The translations under genes were made by a program, and so were the position numbers. Below are positions 32,665 to 44,111 of a DNA stretch of 64,000 nt, piece by piece (positions within the stretch are counted from its first letter, which is position 1; each line of letters starts with the position of its first letter). The notes under the pieces are model-generated. The model made no database searches and was not told the DNA's origin. It saw only the letters and a program-made list of their open reading frames with translations. This DNA comes from Eremomyces bilateralis CBS 781.70. Its lineage: Eukaryota > Ascomycota > Dothideomycetes > Eremomycetales > Eremomycetaceae. The stretch is taken from positions 124,001 to 188,000 of the forward strand of contig NW_022985074.1 in the NCBI RefSeq assembly GCF_010015585.1. The letters run 5' to 3'.

Positions 32665-35600
32665 TCATGCTCCGCCTAAACCAGCAGCGTAAGCGAGATA
32701 ACATGTCCGACTCGCTCCTCCGTCAAGATAGCCGTCGTTGAAATCTGGCCCCACGAAGAAGTCAAAGGCCTTCTGTGGGTCGAATATTGCACGGTTGGCT
32801 TCAAGAATGCCTCGCCACCCAGACTTCATGTTTCCAAGCATGTCATCGTTGAAGAACTGGTCCCATTCAAGCTTGGTGAACGCTTTTGTGCGGACATATG
32901 CGCTGACAGGGCTTACTGGAATCATGTGGATACTTCATTGCGGAATTGGTTAGCAGGATACGGAGAAAGAAGGGAGTAGTGCACATACCCGTGGATATAT
33001 TCGACGTTGCTTCCGAAGTAAGTGGTATGGTCAACTTTGTTCTCGAAAAGCTGTCATCCATTAGCAACAGTTTCCCTGCTTGAAGAAGTGCTCGAAGCCA
33101 CTTACAATACCGGTCACCCTGTTCCCGATAAACTCCTTCGGTTGATTTGTATTCTTCTCATCCATCAGGAAGTACGCCCTCATCGACCTCGCCTTCACCG
33201 CCAACTGCAAATTCGCCCGCGCCTCCATGTTCGCATCGCCCACCACCCTCGCCCACATCTTCACCGCGTAGCTCGCGAACGCATCCTCGCTCGTGCTCTC
33301 CTGATCCTTCCCATCCGCACTCTCAAACAATCCCTTCGCCCACGAGTGCCCATGATACCAATCCATCGCCCGGCTGACCGGGAAGAACCGATCCCCCTCG
33401 GACGGATTATCGAAGTCTCGGACGAGTGCGTTCACCCACGCCTTGTTAGTCCCTTGGCTCAGCCAGTCCTTATCGAGGTAGCCGATGACCGCGGCGGCGA
33501 AGATATGGTACCCGTAGTGAAAGTGGTGGTCGTTATAGCCCGTGTTTCCGAAGTCGTGGCCAAGGTCGCCGGAGCCGTAGCTGGCGGTGCTGACCACGCC
33601 TTTCCACACGGTATCGTACGCAAGGGGATGCTTTTGGCGATTCTCAACGAAGCGGGCGAAGGCGGATTTGAGATTGTCGAGCCCTGGGGGCACAATGCTC
33701 GCCGACCCAGTGCGGACAACGGTGGATTCCGCGTAGAGGATAGAGGCGAACTTGGCAAGAGCCTGTGAAGGGAGTGAGTGGCTAGCGTATCAAGTTCGAT
33801 ATTTCAAGGGGACGTACCTTGCCACTATAGTACATGCTATCCAGATTGCTCTGGTCATCCATGTTCTGACTTAATTCCACACTCGCGGATTCCTGGATCG
33901 CTTTCCTAGCCTTCTCCGAGAGAGCTGATTTCCTGACCTCCGTCGCTGCGAGATCCGGGGACCACGGATCGAACCCAATCTGATCCGGCAGGCTTGCTTC
34001 AATCATGGTAAGCTGATCAGCCTGCACTGCCGTTGCAATGCCCTTTGTGATGCTCTGCAACTGGATGTTGGTCTTCTTTGACCTTGTCGCATCGTCAAAC
34101 GAGTCGACATGGTGCGGAAGTGCGAACATAAGCAGTGGACGATCAACCAGTCCGCCTTTCTTCCATCCAATCGTGTACGATCCATTTCCGCCATCAACCG
34201 AGCCAGTCAGTGTACCCCCGATGGCATACACTCCGGCAGATAGATCGTAGATCTTCTCGCTTTCCTCGCTGAGGGGATTCTTGGCGACTTGGATGAACCC
34301 ATCGAAGTTTTCTGGGCCTTTAATGGTCTTACTGTCCATCAGCTCGAATGGAGGAATACCCTCGGTCCCAACCGGGGTGGCGTACAGCAGCCATGTAGAA
34401 CCATCCTCGAGGCGTACCCGGTATTTTGCAGTTTGGTTTTTCTCCGAGACGAACCCCACACGTGTGAGAGTGCGGAACAGAACACCACTTTGGAACAGAG
34501 GCTTAGCGCCGTGGTAGTTCGCAGTAATGAAACCCATGCCCTGCACCACGGGAAGTGATATCAGTGCCTTGTCGCCCTCCTTGACTGACAGCTCCACTTC
34601 AGCGGAGAATTGTTTCGGGTTCCTAACTCTCAGTTTTGTCTCTGAGCCCAGTTCCTCGGCAGAAAAAACGAACGATTGGATCCCGATGGGAGATATATAA
34701 TATCGCGACGGTGTCGACGGCTCGAAGGAAAATTGACTCCTCTCAGTATGTGAGACACTGATGCCCCAGCTATTGGCCGGTCCGCCGCCATTAGACCAGG
34801 TGAGAGAGTACGGATGCGTCCATGTACCATGCGATTGACTGCCCAGGAAGAAATTCGCGTAGAATTTGTTGGTCTCAACCGGTTCGTCTCCATCACCGAC
34901 AGCATTCCTGACGATGGGATGATCTCCTCTGTTCTTAATCTGCGTCGGTGGCGCATCTGTTGCGATTGGCTCGAATATATTCATCGCTGCTGACGCAGTT
35001 TGGATTGTTGGCTTTGGAACGATAGCGGAGCCGCTGGGCTGGATCGTTGAGGCTGGCTCAGGAAGTATCGTAGATGGGAAAGGCTGCGTAGAAGATCTAG
35101 CGGTTGTGTCAAGCCCGGTGTGGATTGACTGCGGTGTTGTTAGCTGGACTCAGGATATCAAAACAACACCAAGCTTTTTACAATAACACAAGCAGTCCAT
35201 ATCATCTGGAAGCATGGCGGTCCTCGACCTCCAGATCCTGGTATCCTCATTGTGACTAGCAATAACAGAAATTGAGGAATGGGACAACATGGAAGAGTGA
35301 AGAACCAAAACAAGTATATGAAACAGCCAGTGAAGAGATTCGCAGAGAAGATACAATTGTGAAGAACCAGAAAGTATCTGTGAAGAACCAGAAAGAACCG
35401 TAACAGTAAATATGGTGAAGGTGAACACTGATGTAAACAAACTCACTCCGATAGTGGCTGGTTCTGTTGTTGGGGTGCCCAACTGGGTCACTGGATTACA
35501 TGTAGAGTAACTCGTTGTGACTTTAGCAGACGAAAGAGACAAGTAGAAGTCTCGTCGGCCCTCTTCACTGATACCACGGGGCTCCTGATCTATCCCAAAA

Positions 35601-35707
35601 TGGATGACAGAGTCTGGTGATGGGTTTTTGTCTTGATCCTCCCCATGTGGAAGGGGGAGGACCATCGACGATAGATAAAGAAATATCAACAATTGAAGCA
35701 CCGCCAT
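32665..35707 (-). CDS. Secreted GH81 endo-beta-1,3-glucanase
   Basis: Hydrolyses internal beta-1,3-glucan bonds; in fungi GH81 enzymes work in septum cleavage, sporulation or wall lysis. Five exons (35707-35447, 35128-33818, 33762-33106, 33050-32989, 32932-32665) give 852 residues. There is a signal peptide (MAVLQLLIFLYLSSMVLPLP), a low-complexity Ser/Thr/Pro linker, the beta-sandwich domain (FYANFFLGSQSHGTWTHPYS, QGMGFITANYHG) and the catalytic barrel. The block YNDHHFHYGYHIFAAAVIG (about 600-618) holds the acid Asp, and the ESTSED motif (about 679-684) the catalytic Glu pair. The C-terminus, YLDGGASRTCYLAYAAG, is complete. The first intron is 318 nt, about six times the usual length. A TATA-like stretch (35759-35768) lies about 55 bp upstream of the ATG. 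Confidence 0.94.
35129..35446 (-). other. Long first intron of the GH81 gene with internal tandem repeat
   Basis: The intron has donor GTGAGT and acceptor ACACCGCAG with CTAAC before it. Its length (318) is divisible by three, and the frame of exon 1 stays open through almost all of it, stopping near 35150. Within it a 17-bp unit (TGTGAAGAACCAGAAAG on the plus strand) occurs at 35358-35374 and 35379-35395, with a third diverged copy near 35295. Confidence 0.7.
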
Positions 35708-37329
35708 TTTGACTGTTAGAACCGTCACTGAAGGATCATGATAAATGGAAAATCGAAGCAATATATAAACGAGCGAACTGCCATTAACTTGAACGTAGAA
35801 CTTCATCGTGTAGATGCGCAGCTGATGAATATAAGAGCGATCTTAATCTTCATCACCACCTCCTGACCCCAAATCACCGATAGCGATGGCACTCTGAAAG
35901 AATCTCTCAGGTCATTAGTAATACGTGGCCTATTAAGTTCCTCAAGATATCCAGGTATGCAAGAGATATGCATATCAATCCAGGGAAGGACGCGATAGTG
36001 GCTCCCCAAGTCCGTAAGGGGAGGATGTGACTTTTTGGTTCATGTCATCTGCCGGCGAATGGCATGAGCAGATGTCACTCCAAACCCGGTTCGGATGATC
36101 GCCGAACAAGCCGAAAGGGGTTGCGCCCTCATGTGGCGCACGGGATTCAGCCTGAAACGCGAAGGTGTTCATTGCCAAATCTTGGTTCTGGGTGTAAGAT
36201 TGGAGGCTCAAAGGGATGCGTAAAATAGAGTTAAACCAGGATTCCAGCCATGAGACAGGGTCCAATCAAAGAGATCTAGGTGAGGTACCTAGCTAAGGAT
36301 TATGCTCCTGAAAACTGCCCAGCATCTTAGGACACGGAAGGATACTGAAGAAATTGAAGGATAAGAAACAATGAGGACTTCCATCAATCAAAAAGAAGTA
36401 TGAATAATGACTTTGGAACAGGTGGAAGTGGCTACTCTCCACATTCGACCATCCCACATTGATTCCAGATCCTCAGGTTCTCTGGTACGGTACTGGTGTT
36501 TGTTTGAGATTCAGCCGCCATCAGATCGACCAAATGGCCTCTGGGAAACCTCACCCTCTTCCCAGAAGTAGGGTCATGGGTTAGTGGTCATTAGATCGAT
36601 CCAAGTCAGGGTCCTACCGGATACCGGTATCAGGGAAAGTCATCCAAGCTATCAGGCACGGGTCTCGTTGCCGACGTCACACTTGTGAGCGGATGATCGA
36701 TCGCTTTGTCCGACTGAAGAGGGCGATAGGCGGCATGACTGTTGCTTGCAAGTTTTTGACGGCAGCATGATGCCGGTGGAATCAGAAAACGGGCTTGAGA
36801 TGTAGCGTTGATGTTGCATCTAGCATGGGCGCATTGGTAGAGAGATAGGAACAGAGCATATAGGTGGAGGTAGAAGAGATCCAACCTTTGACCGCGTATA
36901 CGTTGACTAGTGACTACTCATTGCAAGTCAAGATCAAAAGAGACAGACTGCTATATTCCAATACACAGTACCTAAAGGGAAATTGTGAATATGGACGACT
37001 GTTGAGTGTTGATGAGTGATCTGAAGTCGAGACGAGACGCCGTGACCGGGAGAACCTTCCTCCAGCCTCCCCACTCCCCTCCACACTTTTGCCGCTCCTC
37101 GAAGCCGATCCCCAGATCCGTCATCGCTCCCGCTCGACGGTCACCCGAATCAACTCCGACGATAAATATGGCTTGAATAATCCAATTCTCTCTGCGGGCA
37201 GGTCTCCAGAGATTCAATATTCAGGCTGCTCTGCCATTTCACTCCTTTATCTGACCCATCCAATTGAATACAGCTCTCACTGTGAGGTACAATCTAGAGG
37301 ACGTATTATTGTAGATCGTGAAAAGAGCC
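35708..37329. other. Intergenic region between divergent GH81 and thiolase genes
   Basis: About 1.6 kb with no convincing gene. A minus-strand frame at 35975-36265 (96 codons) and one at 36630-36884 (84 codons, hydrophobic start and many cysteines) are the longest; neither has a domain or supporting splice sites. Promoters for both flanking genes must lie here. Confidence 0.5.
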
Positions 37330-38618
37330 ATGGCAGGCTACCTCCACAAAGGAGCGAAGCAAATCCTCCAGAAACACCCCCAAGATGTCGTCTTCCTCTC
37401 TGCTCTCCGCACACCTGTCACCCGCGCGAAGAAAGGCGGTCTAAAGGATGCCTACGACCATGAGATGCTCGCCTGTGTAAGCCCCCATCCCTTCCCCTTC
37501 TCATCCCCCACTCACCCCCCCAGGTCCTCAAAGCCACCCTCGACAAGCACCCCAACCTCCCTCCCTCCCACATTGAAGATCTCCAAATCGGCACAGTCCT
37601 CTCCGAGCTCGGCGGCTCCAAAGCCGGCCGCATGGCCTCCCTCCACGTCGGCTACCCCTTCACATCCACCTTCCAGACCGTCAACCGCGCCTGCAGCTCC
37701 GGGCTCGCCGCCATAACTGGCGTCGCGCACAGCATCGCGGTTGGGCAGATTAGTGTGGGCGTCGGCGGCGGGATGGAGAGCATGACGCGGAACTACGGGT
37801 CGCGGGCGATCCCGACGGGGTTGTCGCCGGATTTGAAAGAGAGTTCGGTGAAGGACGCGCGGGACTGCGTGATGAATATGGGGATCACGGCGGAGAACGT
37901 GGCGGAGCGGTATGGCGTGACGCGGGCGGAGATGGATCAGTTCGCGGCAGGGAGTCAGTTGAAGGCGGCGAGGGCTCAGAAAGAGGGTTTGTTCGATCAA
38001 GAAATCGTGCCGATGACGACCCGGTTCGTGCCGGATCCGACGGTGCCGGAGAATGTGGAGACGATCACGGTGTCGAAGGACGATGGCATCCGGCCGACGA
38101 CGACAGTGGAGAAACTCGCGTCGATGAAGCCGGCGTTCAAGGAGACAGGAACCGGCACCGCGGGAAATAGTAGCCAGGTATCGGACGGCGCTGCCGCAGC
38201 GCTCATGATGCGGAGAAGCACGGCAGAGGAATTGGGACTTTCAGGGTCAATTATCGGCAAGTGGGCAGGGACTGTCGTCGTCGGCTGTGCGCCAGACGAG
38301 ATGGGCGTCGGTCCGGCGCTGGCGATTCCGAAGCTGTTGGATCACACGGGAGTCAGCAAGGAGGATATTGGGATTTGGGAGATCAACGAGGCGTTTGCTA
38401 GTCAGGCGGTCTACTGCGTTCGAACGGTGGGCATTGATGAGGAGAAGGTCAACCCGAAGGGAGGCGCTATCGCGTTGGGTCATCCGCTGGGTGCAACCGG
38501 AGCACGGCAGCTCGCTACATTGCTCCCGGAGTTGGAGCGGCAAGGCAAGGAGTTTGGGGTTGTAAGCATGTGTATAGGAACTGGTATGGGTATGGCGAGT
38601 CTGATCGTCAGGGAATAA
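37330..38618 (+). CDS. 3-ketoacyl-CoA thiolase (acetyl-CoA C-acyltransferase)
   Basis: Last step of fatty-acid beta-oxidation: cleaves 3-ketoacyl-CoA with CoA to acetyl-CoA and a shortened acyl-CoA. Two exons (37330-37476, 37524-38618) encode 413 residues. The acyl-accepting Cys lies in NRACSSGLAAITG, the His in GGAIALGHPLGATGARQ and the second Cys in GVVSMCIGTGMGMA; NEAFASQ is also present. It is closest in pattern to peroxisomal thiolases (yeast Pot1). However, the visible N-terminus (MAGYLHKGAKQILQKHPQDV) has no clear PTS2 (R-L-x5-H-L), and the C-terminus (IVRE) is not a PTS1, so location is open. A short upstream exon carrying a PTS2 could have been missed. It is convergent with the small DUF3245-like gene. 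Confidence 0.93.
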
Positions 38619-38682
38619 ATTGTCTCTGTATCACCAACAACGGCATGCACGCTCCGTATTCATGACTAGTAGTTCTAATAGG

Positions 38683-39388
38683 TCATGAACCCTCCGCTGC
38701 TGCGTTCCCTTTATTCTTTTTATTCTTTTTCCGCTTCTTAGCTTTCTCCTCGAGCATATCGTCGAGGAAGGTGTTCGCCTTTCGTTTGGGTCGATTGACC
38801 GTTGGGACTGGCGCCGTTTCGCCATCCGCCGCGGTATCATCTGCGTCCGACCCCTCCTTCTTTGCCGATGCGACCGAGTCTGCGGCCTCTGTAGAACCAT
38901 GGCCATGTCCTGTTCCTTTCCGGGTCCGCTTCGACGAGAAATGCGCTGTCCGGCCTTCGTCCGTGTCGCTCTCATCCTGGGTCGCCGTGTGCTTCAGCGG
39001 TAGACCTTTGTGTTGCGACTTGGTTGCTTGGAGTGAGGAGGATGGGGCTTTGGCAGATTTGCCTAGAAGCTTTCTCCGTAAGAGATCGGTGGAAGTCCTG
39101 CTGGACCATCCTTTGCCATCGTCGTCTGGGATCTTTGCGCCGACGCCGAGTCTGGGGGAACAATTAGCATTCTATGGTTACCAGTCGATATGCGGACATT
39201 CCATACAATTCAGGCGTAGACTTAAACAGTTCGTGGTCCTCTTTCTCCAATTCCTCCTCTGTTTTCCGTTTTGCTAGCTCTGCCGGTGTTGGGGCAGGCA
39301 GCCATGATGAGACCAATCGCTGCTGTTTTGCAAGGGCGACGTTCACTTTATTGAAGATGATATCTGCTTCCGAGGGCGGCTTAGACAT
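38683..39388 (-). CDS. Small basic conserved fungal protein (DUF3245-like)
   Basis: Two exons (39388-39207, 39151-38683) give 216 residues. The N-terminal half has the conserved helix NKVNVALAKQQRLVSSWLP and, across the splice, ELLGVGAKIPDDDGKGWSSR. The C-terminal half is disordered, ending with a Lys-rich nuclear/nucleolar-type signal (KAKKRKKNKKNKG) after NTFLDDMLEE. I associate this pattern with the fungal DUF3245 family, whose function is unknown; the assignment is from memory of the motif. The intron (39152-39206) has GTATGG and CCCCAG ends with GCTAAT as branch. It is divergent from LSC2, with starts 264 bp apart. Confidence 0.8.
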
Positions 39389-39652
39389 TTTGAACCGGCT
39401 GTAATGTCCATTTGGGGGTTTACATGCAATATTGGTCGATCTGATATTGTACATACAAATGCCGAACAGAACTGCAGTGAAAGTGCCCCACTTAATCATC
39501 CAAACCCTGCTTACCTAAGACGCGGGTTGTCGCTGTTTTGAAGCTTCCGCGTCTCCTCACGGTAATCCATTGTCTCCATAACCGCTCTTCCCGAACCTCT
39601 TTCCCTAATCCCTTCTGCTGCGGTATTTGCTTCGAGCTCCATACCGCACAGA

Positions 39653-41198
39653 TGTTGAACCTCATTCGCAGTCGGCCCTTGACCGCCGCCCTAAGGTCCA
39701 CCGTTGTAAGTACTCGGTTGTTCTCCGTATCACGGATGAGAGCACCCGGATCTGATTGATGTCGTAGATTTCTCCTCTCAGACAGACGGTCGTGCAACAA
39801 CGACGGAATCTAGCCATTCATGAATACCTCTCTGCCGATATCCTCAAGTCATATGACATTGGTGTTCCACGGGGTGAGGTCGCCCGTTCGGCCAAGGAGG
39901 CAGAGGAGATCGCGAAGAAGATCGGCGGAGATGACATGGTCATCAAGGCACAGGTCCTCGCCGGTGGGAGAGGGAAGGGGACGTTCGATACTGGATTCAA
40001 GGGCGGAGTGCGGGTGATCTACTCGTGCGTACTCCATTTGAACATTCTCTCGACATTGGCTGACATGCTCCTTCAGACCGACCGAAGCTCGAATCCTCGC
40101 CGACCAAATGATCGGACACAAGCTCATCACCAAGCAAACCGGCGCCGGCGGCCGTCTTTGCAACTCCGTCTATATCGTCGAGCGTAAATTTGCCCGAAGA
40201 GAATTCTATCTCGCCGTCCTGATGGACCGTGGCTCGCAAGGGCCCGTCATCGTTGCTTCTTCGCAAGGTGGCATGGACATCGAGGCCGTCGCCAAGGAGA
40301 ACCCGGAGGCAATCATCACGACCAAAGTCGACATCCACACGGGCGTGACTGACGAGATGGCGCGGAAGATCGCAACGGATCTCGGCTTCTCGGAGCAGTG
40401 CATCGAGGAAGGGAAGGACACCATCCAGAAGCTCTACAAGGTGTTCATGGAGAAAGACGCGACGCAGATCGAGATCAACCCGCTATCCGAGACCACAGAC
40501 CATCAGGTGCTCTGCATGGATGCCAAGCTGAACTTCGACGACAACGCCGACTTCCGCCAGAAGGAGGTCTTCTCCTACCGCGACACCTCGCAGGAAGATG
40601 CTGACGAGGTCAAGGCCGCGGAGCATGGGCTGAACTTCATTAAGCTGGACGGCGACATTGGCTGCTTGGTCAACGGTGCGGGTCTGGCTATGGCGACGAT
40701 GGATATCATCAAGCTCAATGGCGGGCAACCGGCGAATTTCCTGGATGTCGGCGGCGGCGCCACTCCGGAAGCGATCAAGGAGGCGTTCGATCTCATCACC
40801 AGCGACCCGAAGGTGACGGCGGTCTTTGTGAACATCTTCGGAGGGATTGTCCGTTGCGATGCGATTGCGAAGGGCTTGATTGGGGTCGTGGAGACCATGG
40901 ATATCCGAACGCCGATTATTGCTCGGTTGCAGGGAACGAATATGGAGGAAGCCCATCGCTTGGTATGCCTTGTCTTTTAAATGCTTCTTGCTCAGCTAAC
41001 CATGTTCCCAGATCAACGAGTCCGGCTTGAAGATCTTCTCCATCGAGGATCTCCAGACCGCAGCGGAGAAGTCGGTGCAGTTTTCCAAGGTTGTCAAGAT
41101 GGGTAAGTCAGATTACGATCCATCGTTTTGATCGATTACTGACCATATTTTCAGCTCGCGATATTGACGTTGGCGTCGAATTCACTCTGGGTATTTAA
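39653..41198 (+). CDS. LSC2: Succinyl-CoA ligase, beta subunit (mitochondrial)
   Basis: With the alpha subunit it interconverts succinyl-CoA and succinate with nucleotide phosphorylation in the mitochondrial TCA cycle. Five exons (39653-39706, 39786-40024, 40077-40962, 41012-41102, 41155-41198) give 437 residues. The first exon plus the start of the second form a mitochondrial presequence (MLNLIRSRPLTAALRSTV, then QQRRNLAIHEYLS). The ATP-grasp part includes VIKAQVLAGGRGKG and KDATQIEINPL. The C-terminal ligase part has GDIGCLVNGAGLAMATMDII, LDVGGGAT and VNIFGGIVRCD. The last two exons supply the usual ending. The first acceptor is one of two adjacent AGs; only the second (39785) keeps frame. 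Confidence 0.95.
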
Positions 41199-41402
41199 GC
41201 CCATTTCAAGCTTGTTAATTCGGGTGTTTAATCGATTACTCCGGTTCTGCCCCTTTGTATTACCCGATAAGTGTTTATTACATTACTGTCTACCAGCTAT
41301 ATGATCAGGCTCGCTTAGATCTGCCCGACAATGTCCATTCGATCCATTTCACTCAACCAGCCCATGACAAGTGTTCCATTCCCAACCCCGTTCTAACACG
41401 CC

Positions 41403-42460
41403 TCAGGAGATCGACCATCCTAGGAAATCTAGCTTTGGATGTTGACCCGTCCTGTGCAGGCTGTCAAACGCTTTTATTACCCCAACCAGGTGGCAGCACG
41501 CTGCGATCAGGACGAAGAAATGGAAGATTTGGTGGGAGCTACCCCAGATGTCGAAATGGCCAGGTTTTAGCCGCTCCGGAACACGACACTGCCAGCCGGT
41601 CAGAACACGGATAATTGGGTGTACAGTAACGGGCGAAAGGAAAAGCATACCGCATAGATAATAGCTCCGATGATATACAAGGCTCCCTGCGTCGCCATCC
41701 ATCTCAAGGATATCAACTCGTCGATGCGGCTCAGTTCGTAAAGCCGGGTGCCGTGCAGAACCGGAATCACTCCTGAAAGTCCCATCGCGATAAACATAGT
41801 AGCTCGCAGCGGACGATACTTCGAGGAGGCGAATTTCGGCGACATAACCACCTCGGCACAACAGGCGCTAATCGTTGTGATCTTTGAGAACACTATCAGC
41901 ATCACCAATCCCTCCCAAAAACCATCGCGACTTACCATGACCCAGTAGGTCTTGATCAGTCTCGGATGTTCGCGAAACCCATAATATATACTCGGAATAA
42001 AGCTCCCCCAGATCAAAAACACGATGCCTAAATAATCCAACTTATTCGAGAACTGGTGCACGTTCGGCGAGTGGTTCGCCACGGTATGGAACCACGCTGA
42101 CAGCGTGAGACACATGGCCGCGCCGAGGAAGAAGCACCCGAACACAAACACATCCTCTCGCGACGCCGTCTCGTATCGCGCGGCCAGCTCGCGGTAGAGG
42201 AACGCGGACCCGACAATCGCGGCGATGGAGCCGAGGAGGTGCGAGTAGATGTTGACGGTCTCGTTGTGGATGTAGGCGAGGCTACGAGCGGATTTGCGGA
42301 CGGAGTTGGACGCTGGGCGGTAGCCGCTGCGGATGTAATGGTTGTCTTGTTGCCAGTGCTCCAAGTCGTTCCACAGCACGGTGAGCCTCTCTTTTAATTG
42401 TTTGGCCTCGTCACTGGCGGCATTCGTCACCGTTTCTACCGACCGCTTGACTTGCTTCAT
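41403..42460 (-). CDS. PAQR/Izh-family seven-helix membrane protein (adiponectin-receptor-like)
   Basis: Three exons (42460-41936, 41881-41651, 41588-41403) encode 313 residues. Family hallmarks are YIRSGYRP, the helix-1 lead HNETVNIYSHLLG, SAWFHTVANHSP (zinc-binding His) and near the end PGHFDIWGSSHQIFHFFVLI, whose two His are also zinc ligands. Seven hydrophobic helices can be traced; the splices fall in loops or helices without changing frame (TYWVM joins ITTISA; IIYA joins CRVPERL). Fungal homologues (Izh1-4) affect zinc and sterol homeostasis and may have ceramidase activity; the specific role here is inferred only. It lies tail to tail with LSC2, about 200 bp apart. Confidence 0.94.
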
Positions 42461-42809
42461 GGTCCTCGAAACTGAGTCGTTATAATCTTAGTAAATCTAT
42501 GAAAAGGTGGACGGAATCTATGGGGTGACGCATAACAAAAACGGGGAGAACACCTATTTAAGCGTTCGATACTCAAGGACAACGTGGTGGTATTGTCTTA
42601 GCATGTGAAATTGGGTGGACTGACGTTGACATTCAATGTCGAGATGAGATAAATATTGATGATCCGAGTCATGTAGCATCCCACCTGCCTTCCAACTCGA
42701 GTCATGCACACTTTCTTCATATCAACACTCAAGAGCGACGACCGTTGTCGACATCGTTCTGATGCATAGGTGAACGTGAACAGGTTCCGGAACCGGTGAA
42801 TCCTCCAGC
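42461..42809. other. Divergent promoter region of PAQR and SAC3-like genes
   Basis: No gene. A 12-bp perfect palindrome, GGTTCCGGAACC (42783-42794), lies 16 bp before the SAC3-like ATG and overlaps ACCGGT. Confidence 0.6.
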
Positions 42810-43882
42810 ATGAATCCTCGTTTTAGCAATGATCGTCATGTGTCCTCCAGCTCGACACAGAGGAAGACACCACAACAACATCCAGCCAACCGGAGGGTAA
42901 CCACTGGAGGATGGGGACGGTTAAGATCACCAACGCATGAGCCACTTGAAGCATATGGGTTACCTTCCAAAGGGGAGACACGGTATGTCTATCTCCGATA
43001 AGCCATTCCTTGGGGAAGTCAAGTCATGCGCCCTTCTTCCTCAATTCCCCGCATTTAGTTGAGAGACCATCGCTGAACATAATTCCGATCCACAGCCTTA
43101 ACGACCCGAAAGCGCAAGAGGCATACTACAACAAGATCGTGGAACGCTACATGAAATTCTGCGCCTCCCACGCTTCCGCCCCCGAAACTCTCGCCGACCA
43201 ATTCGCCGCCATCTCTCTCACCCCTCCCACCCACCAACCACCCCCCTCCCCCTCCGCAACTCCCTCCCCCACGACCCCCTCCCCCGAACTCCAAACCATC
43301 CTCCACGCCATGCGAAAGCTCCGCGAATCCCTCACCGCCACCAACCGCCTCGACCCCTTCGCCCAGCGCGCCTACGTCTTCATCACACGCGCCGCGCTAC
43401 TCTGCAAATCCTACGAGTCCTACCACCCGGCGCTCCAGCGGCTGCTTGGGCCGATCCACGCGCACGTCCCGCTCTCGGACGTCGAGCTACATGAGTTTGT
43501 AGGGTACGAGATCTTGGATCTTGCGTGTCGGCAGGGGGACTATGCGGCGGCGCATGCGCTGCGGGTGCGGGCAGGGTATGCGGATCGGAGGGTGGAGGGG
43601 GTAGTGAGGGCGTTGGTGAGGGATGATTGGGTGGGATTTTGGCGGTTGTGGAGGGCGGTGGATGGGTATCAGAGGGGGGTGATGGAGTGGGCGGTGGAGG
43701 GGTTGAGGGTGCATGTGTTGAAGTGTTTCGCGAGGACGTATTTTGAGGTGGAGAAGGAGTATTTGGAGAGGGTTACCGGGGAGGGGTGGGAGGGGTTGGT
43801 GAAACGGGGGGTGGGTTGGGAATTGGTGAAGATGGAGAATGGGAGGGAGAAGATTGTTATTCGGAGGGTGAAGAAGAAGTGA
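42810..43882 (+). CDS. SAC3/GANP-like PCI-domain protein
   Basis: Two exons (42810-42982, 43096-43882) give 319 residues. The acceptor at 43095 (CCACAG after CTGAAC) is chosen because it joins GETR to LNDPKAQEAYYNKIVERYMK in frame; the nearer TTTAG gives a stop. The rest is helical: MRKLRESLTATNRLD, QRAYVFITRAALLCKSYESY, VELHEFVGYEILDLACRQGD, then a C-terminal winged-helix-like part (LKCFARTYFEVEKEYLERV). This matches small SAC3/GANP/Thp3 relatives with a PCI fold, linked to mRNA export or lid-type complexes; the exact complex is not determinable. A Pro-rich insert (about residues 85-105) is low-complexity. The N-terminal 57 residues are disordered and basic. Confidence 0.8.
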
Positions 43883-44111
43883 AAGTGGTGGGAGTTGGGC
43901 TTTGATATCCCTAACTAAACCATTTCCTAACATGCATTAGCACCATGAGTTGTAGTATCATACATTTGGTAAGTCTCTGGATCTCGGAGTCTCATTTGTC
44001 GCTAACCAAAATCAAGGGGCTTACACAAGGCCTGATGAAACCGACTATGCGATGCGGTGTCCTAGACGATTAAACGACTATACGATTAGAATGAAGACCT
44101 TATGACTGCTT

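Noticed and set aside
33022-33768. Plus-strand open frame of 248 codons rich in Arg, His and Pro
   Set aside because: It is antisense to the GH81 catalytic exon, which matches its family in every block.
43047-43071. Nearer TTTAG acceptor for the SAC3-like gene
   Set aside because: Joined to the exon-1 donor it produces an immediate stop; the CCACAG acceptor at 43095 restores the family sequence.
43487-43933. Minus-strand open frame of 148 codons, His/Pro-rich
   Set aside because: It is the complement of the SAC3-like exon and has only low-complexity content.
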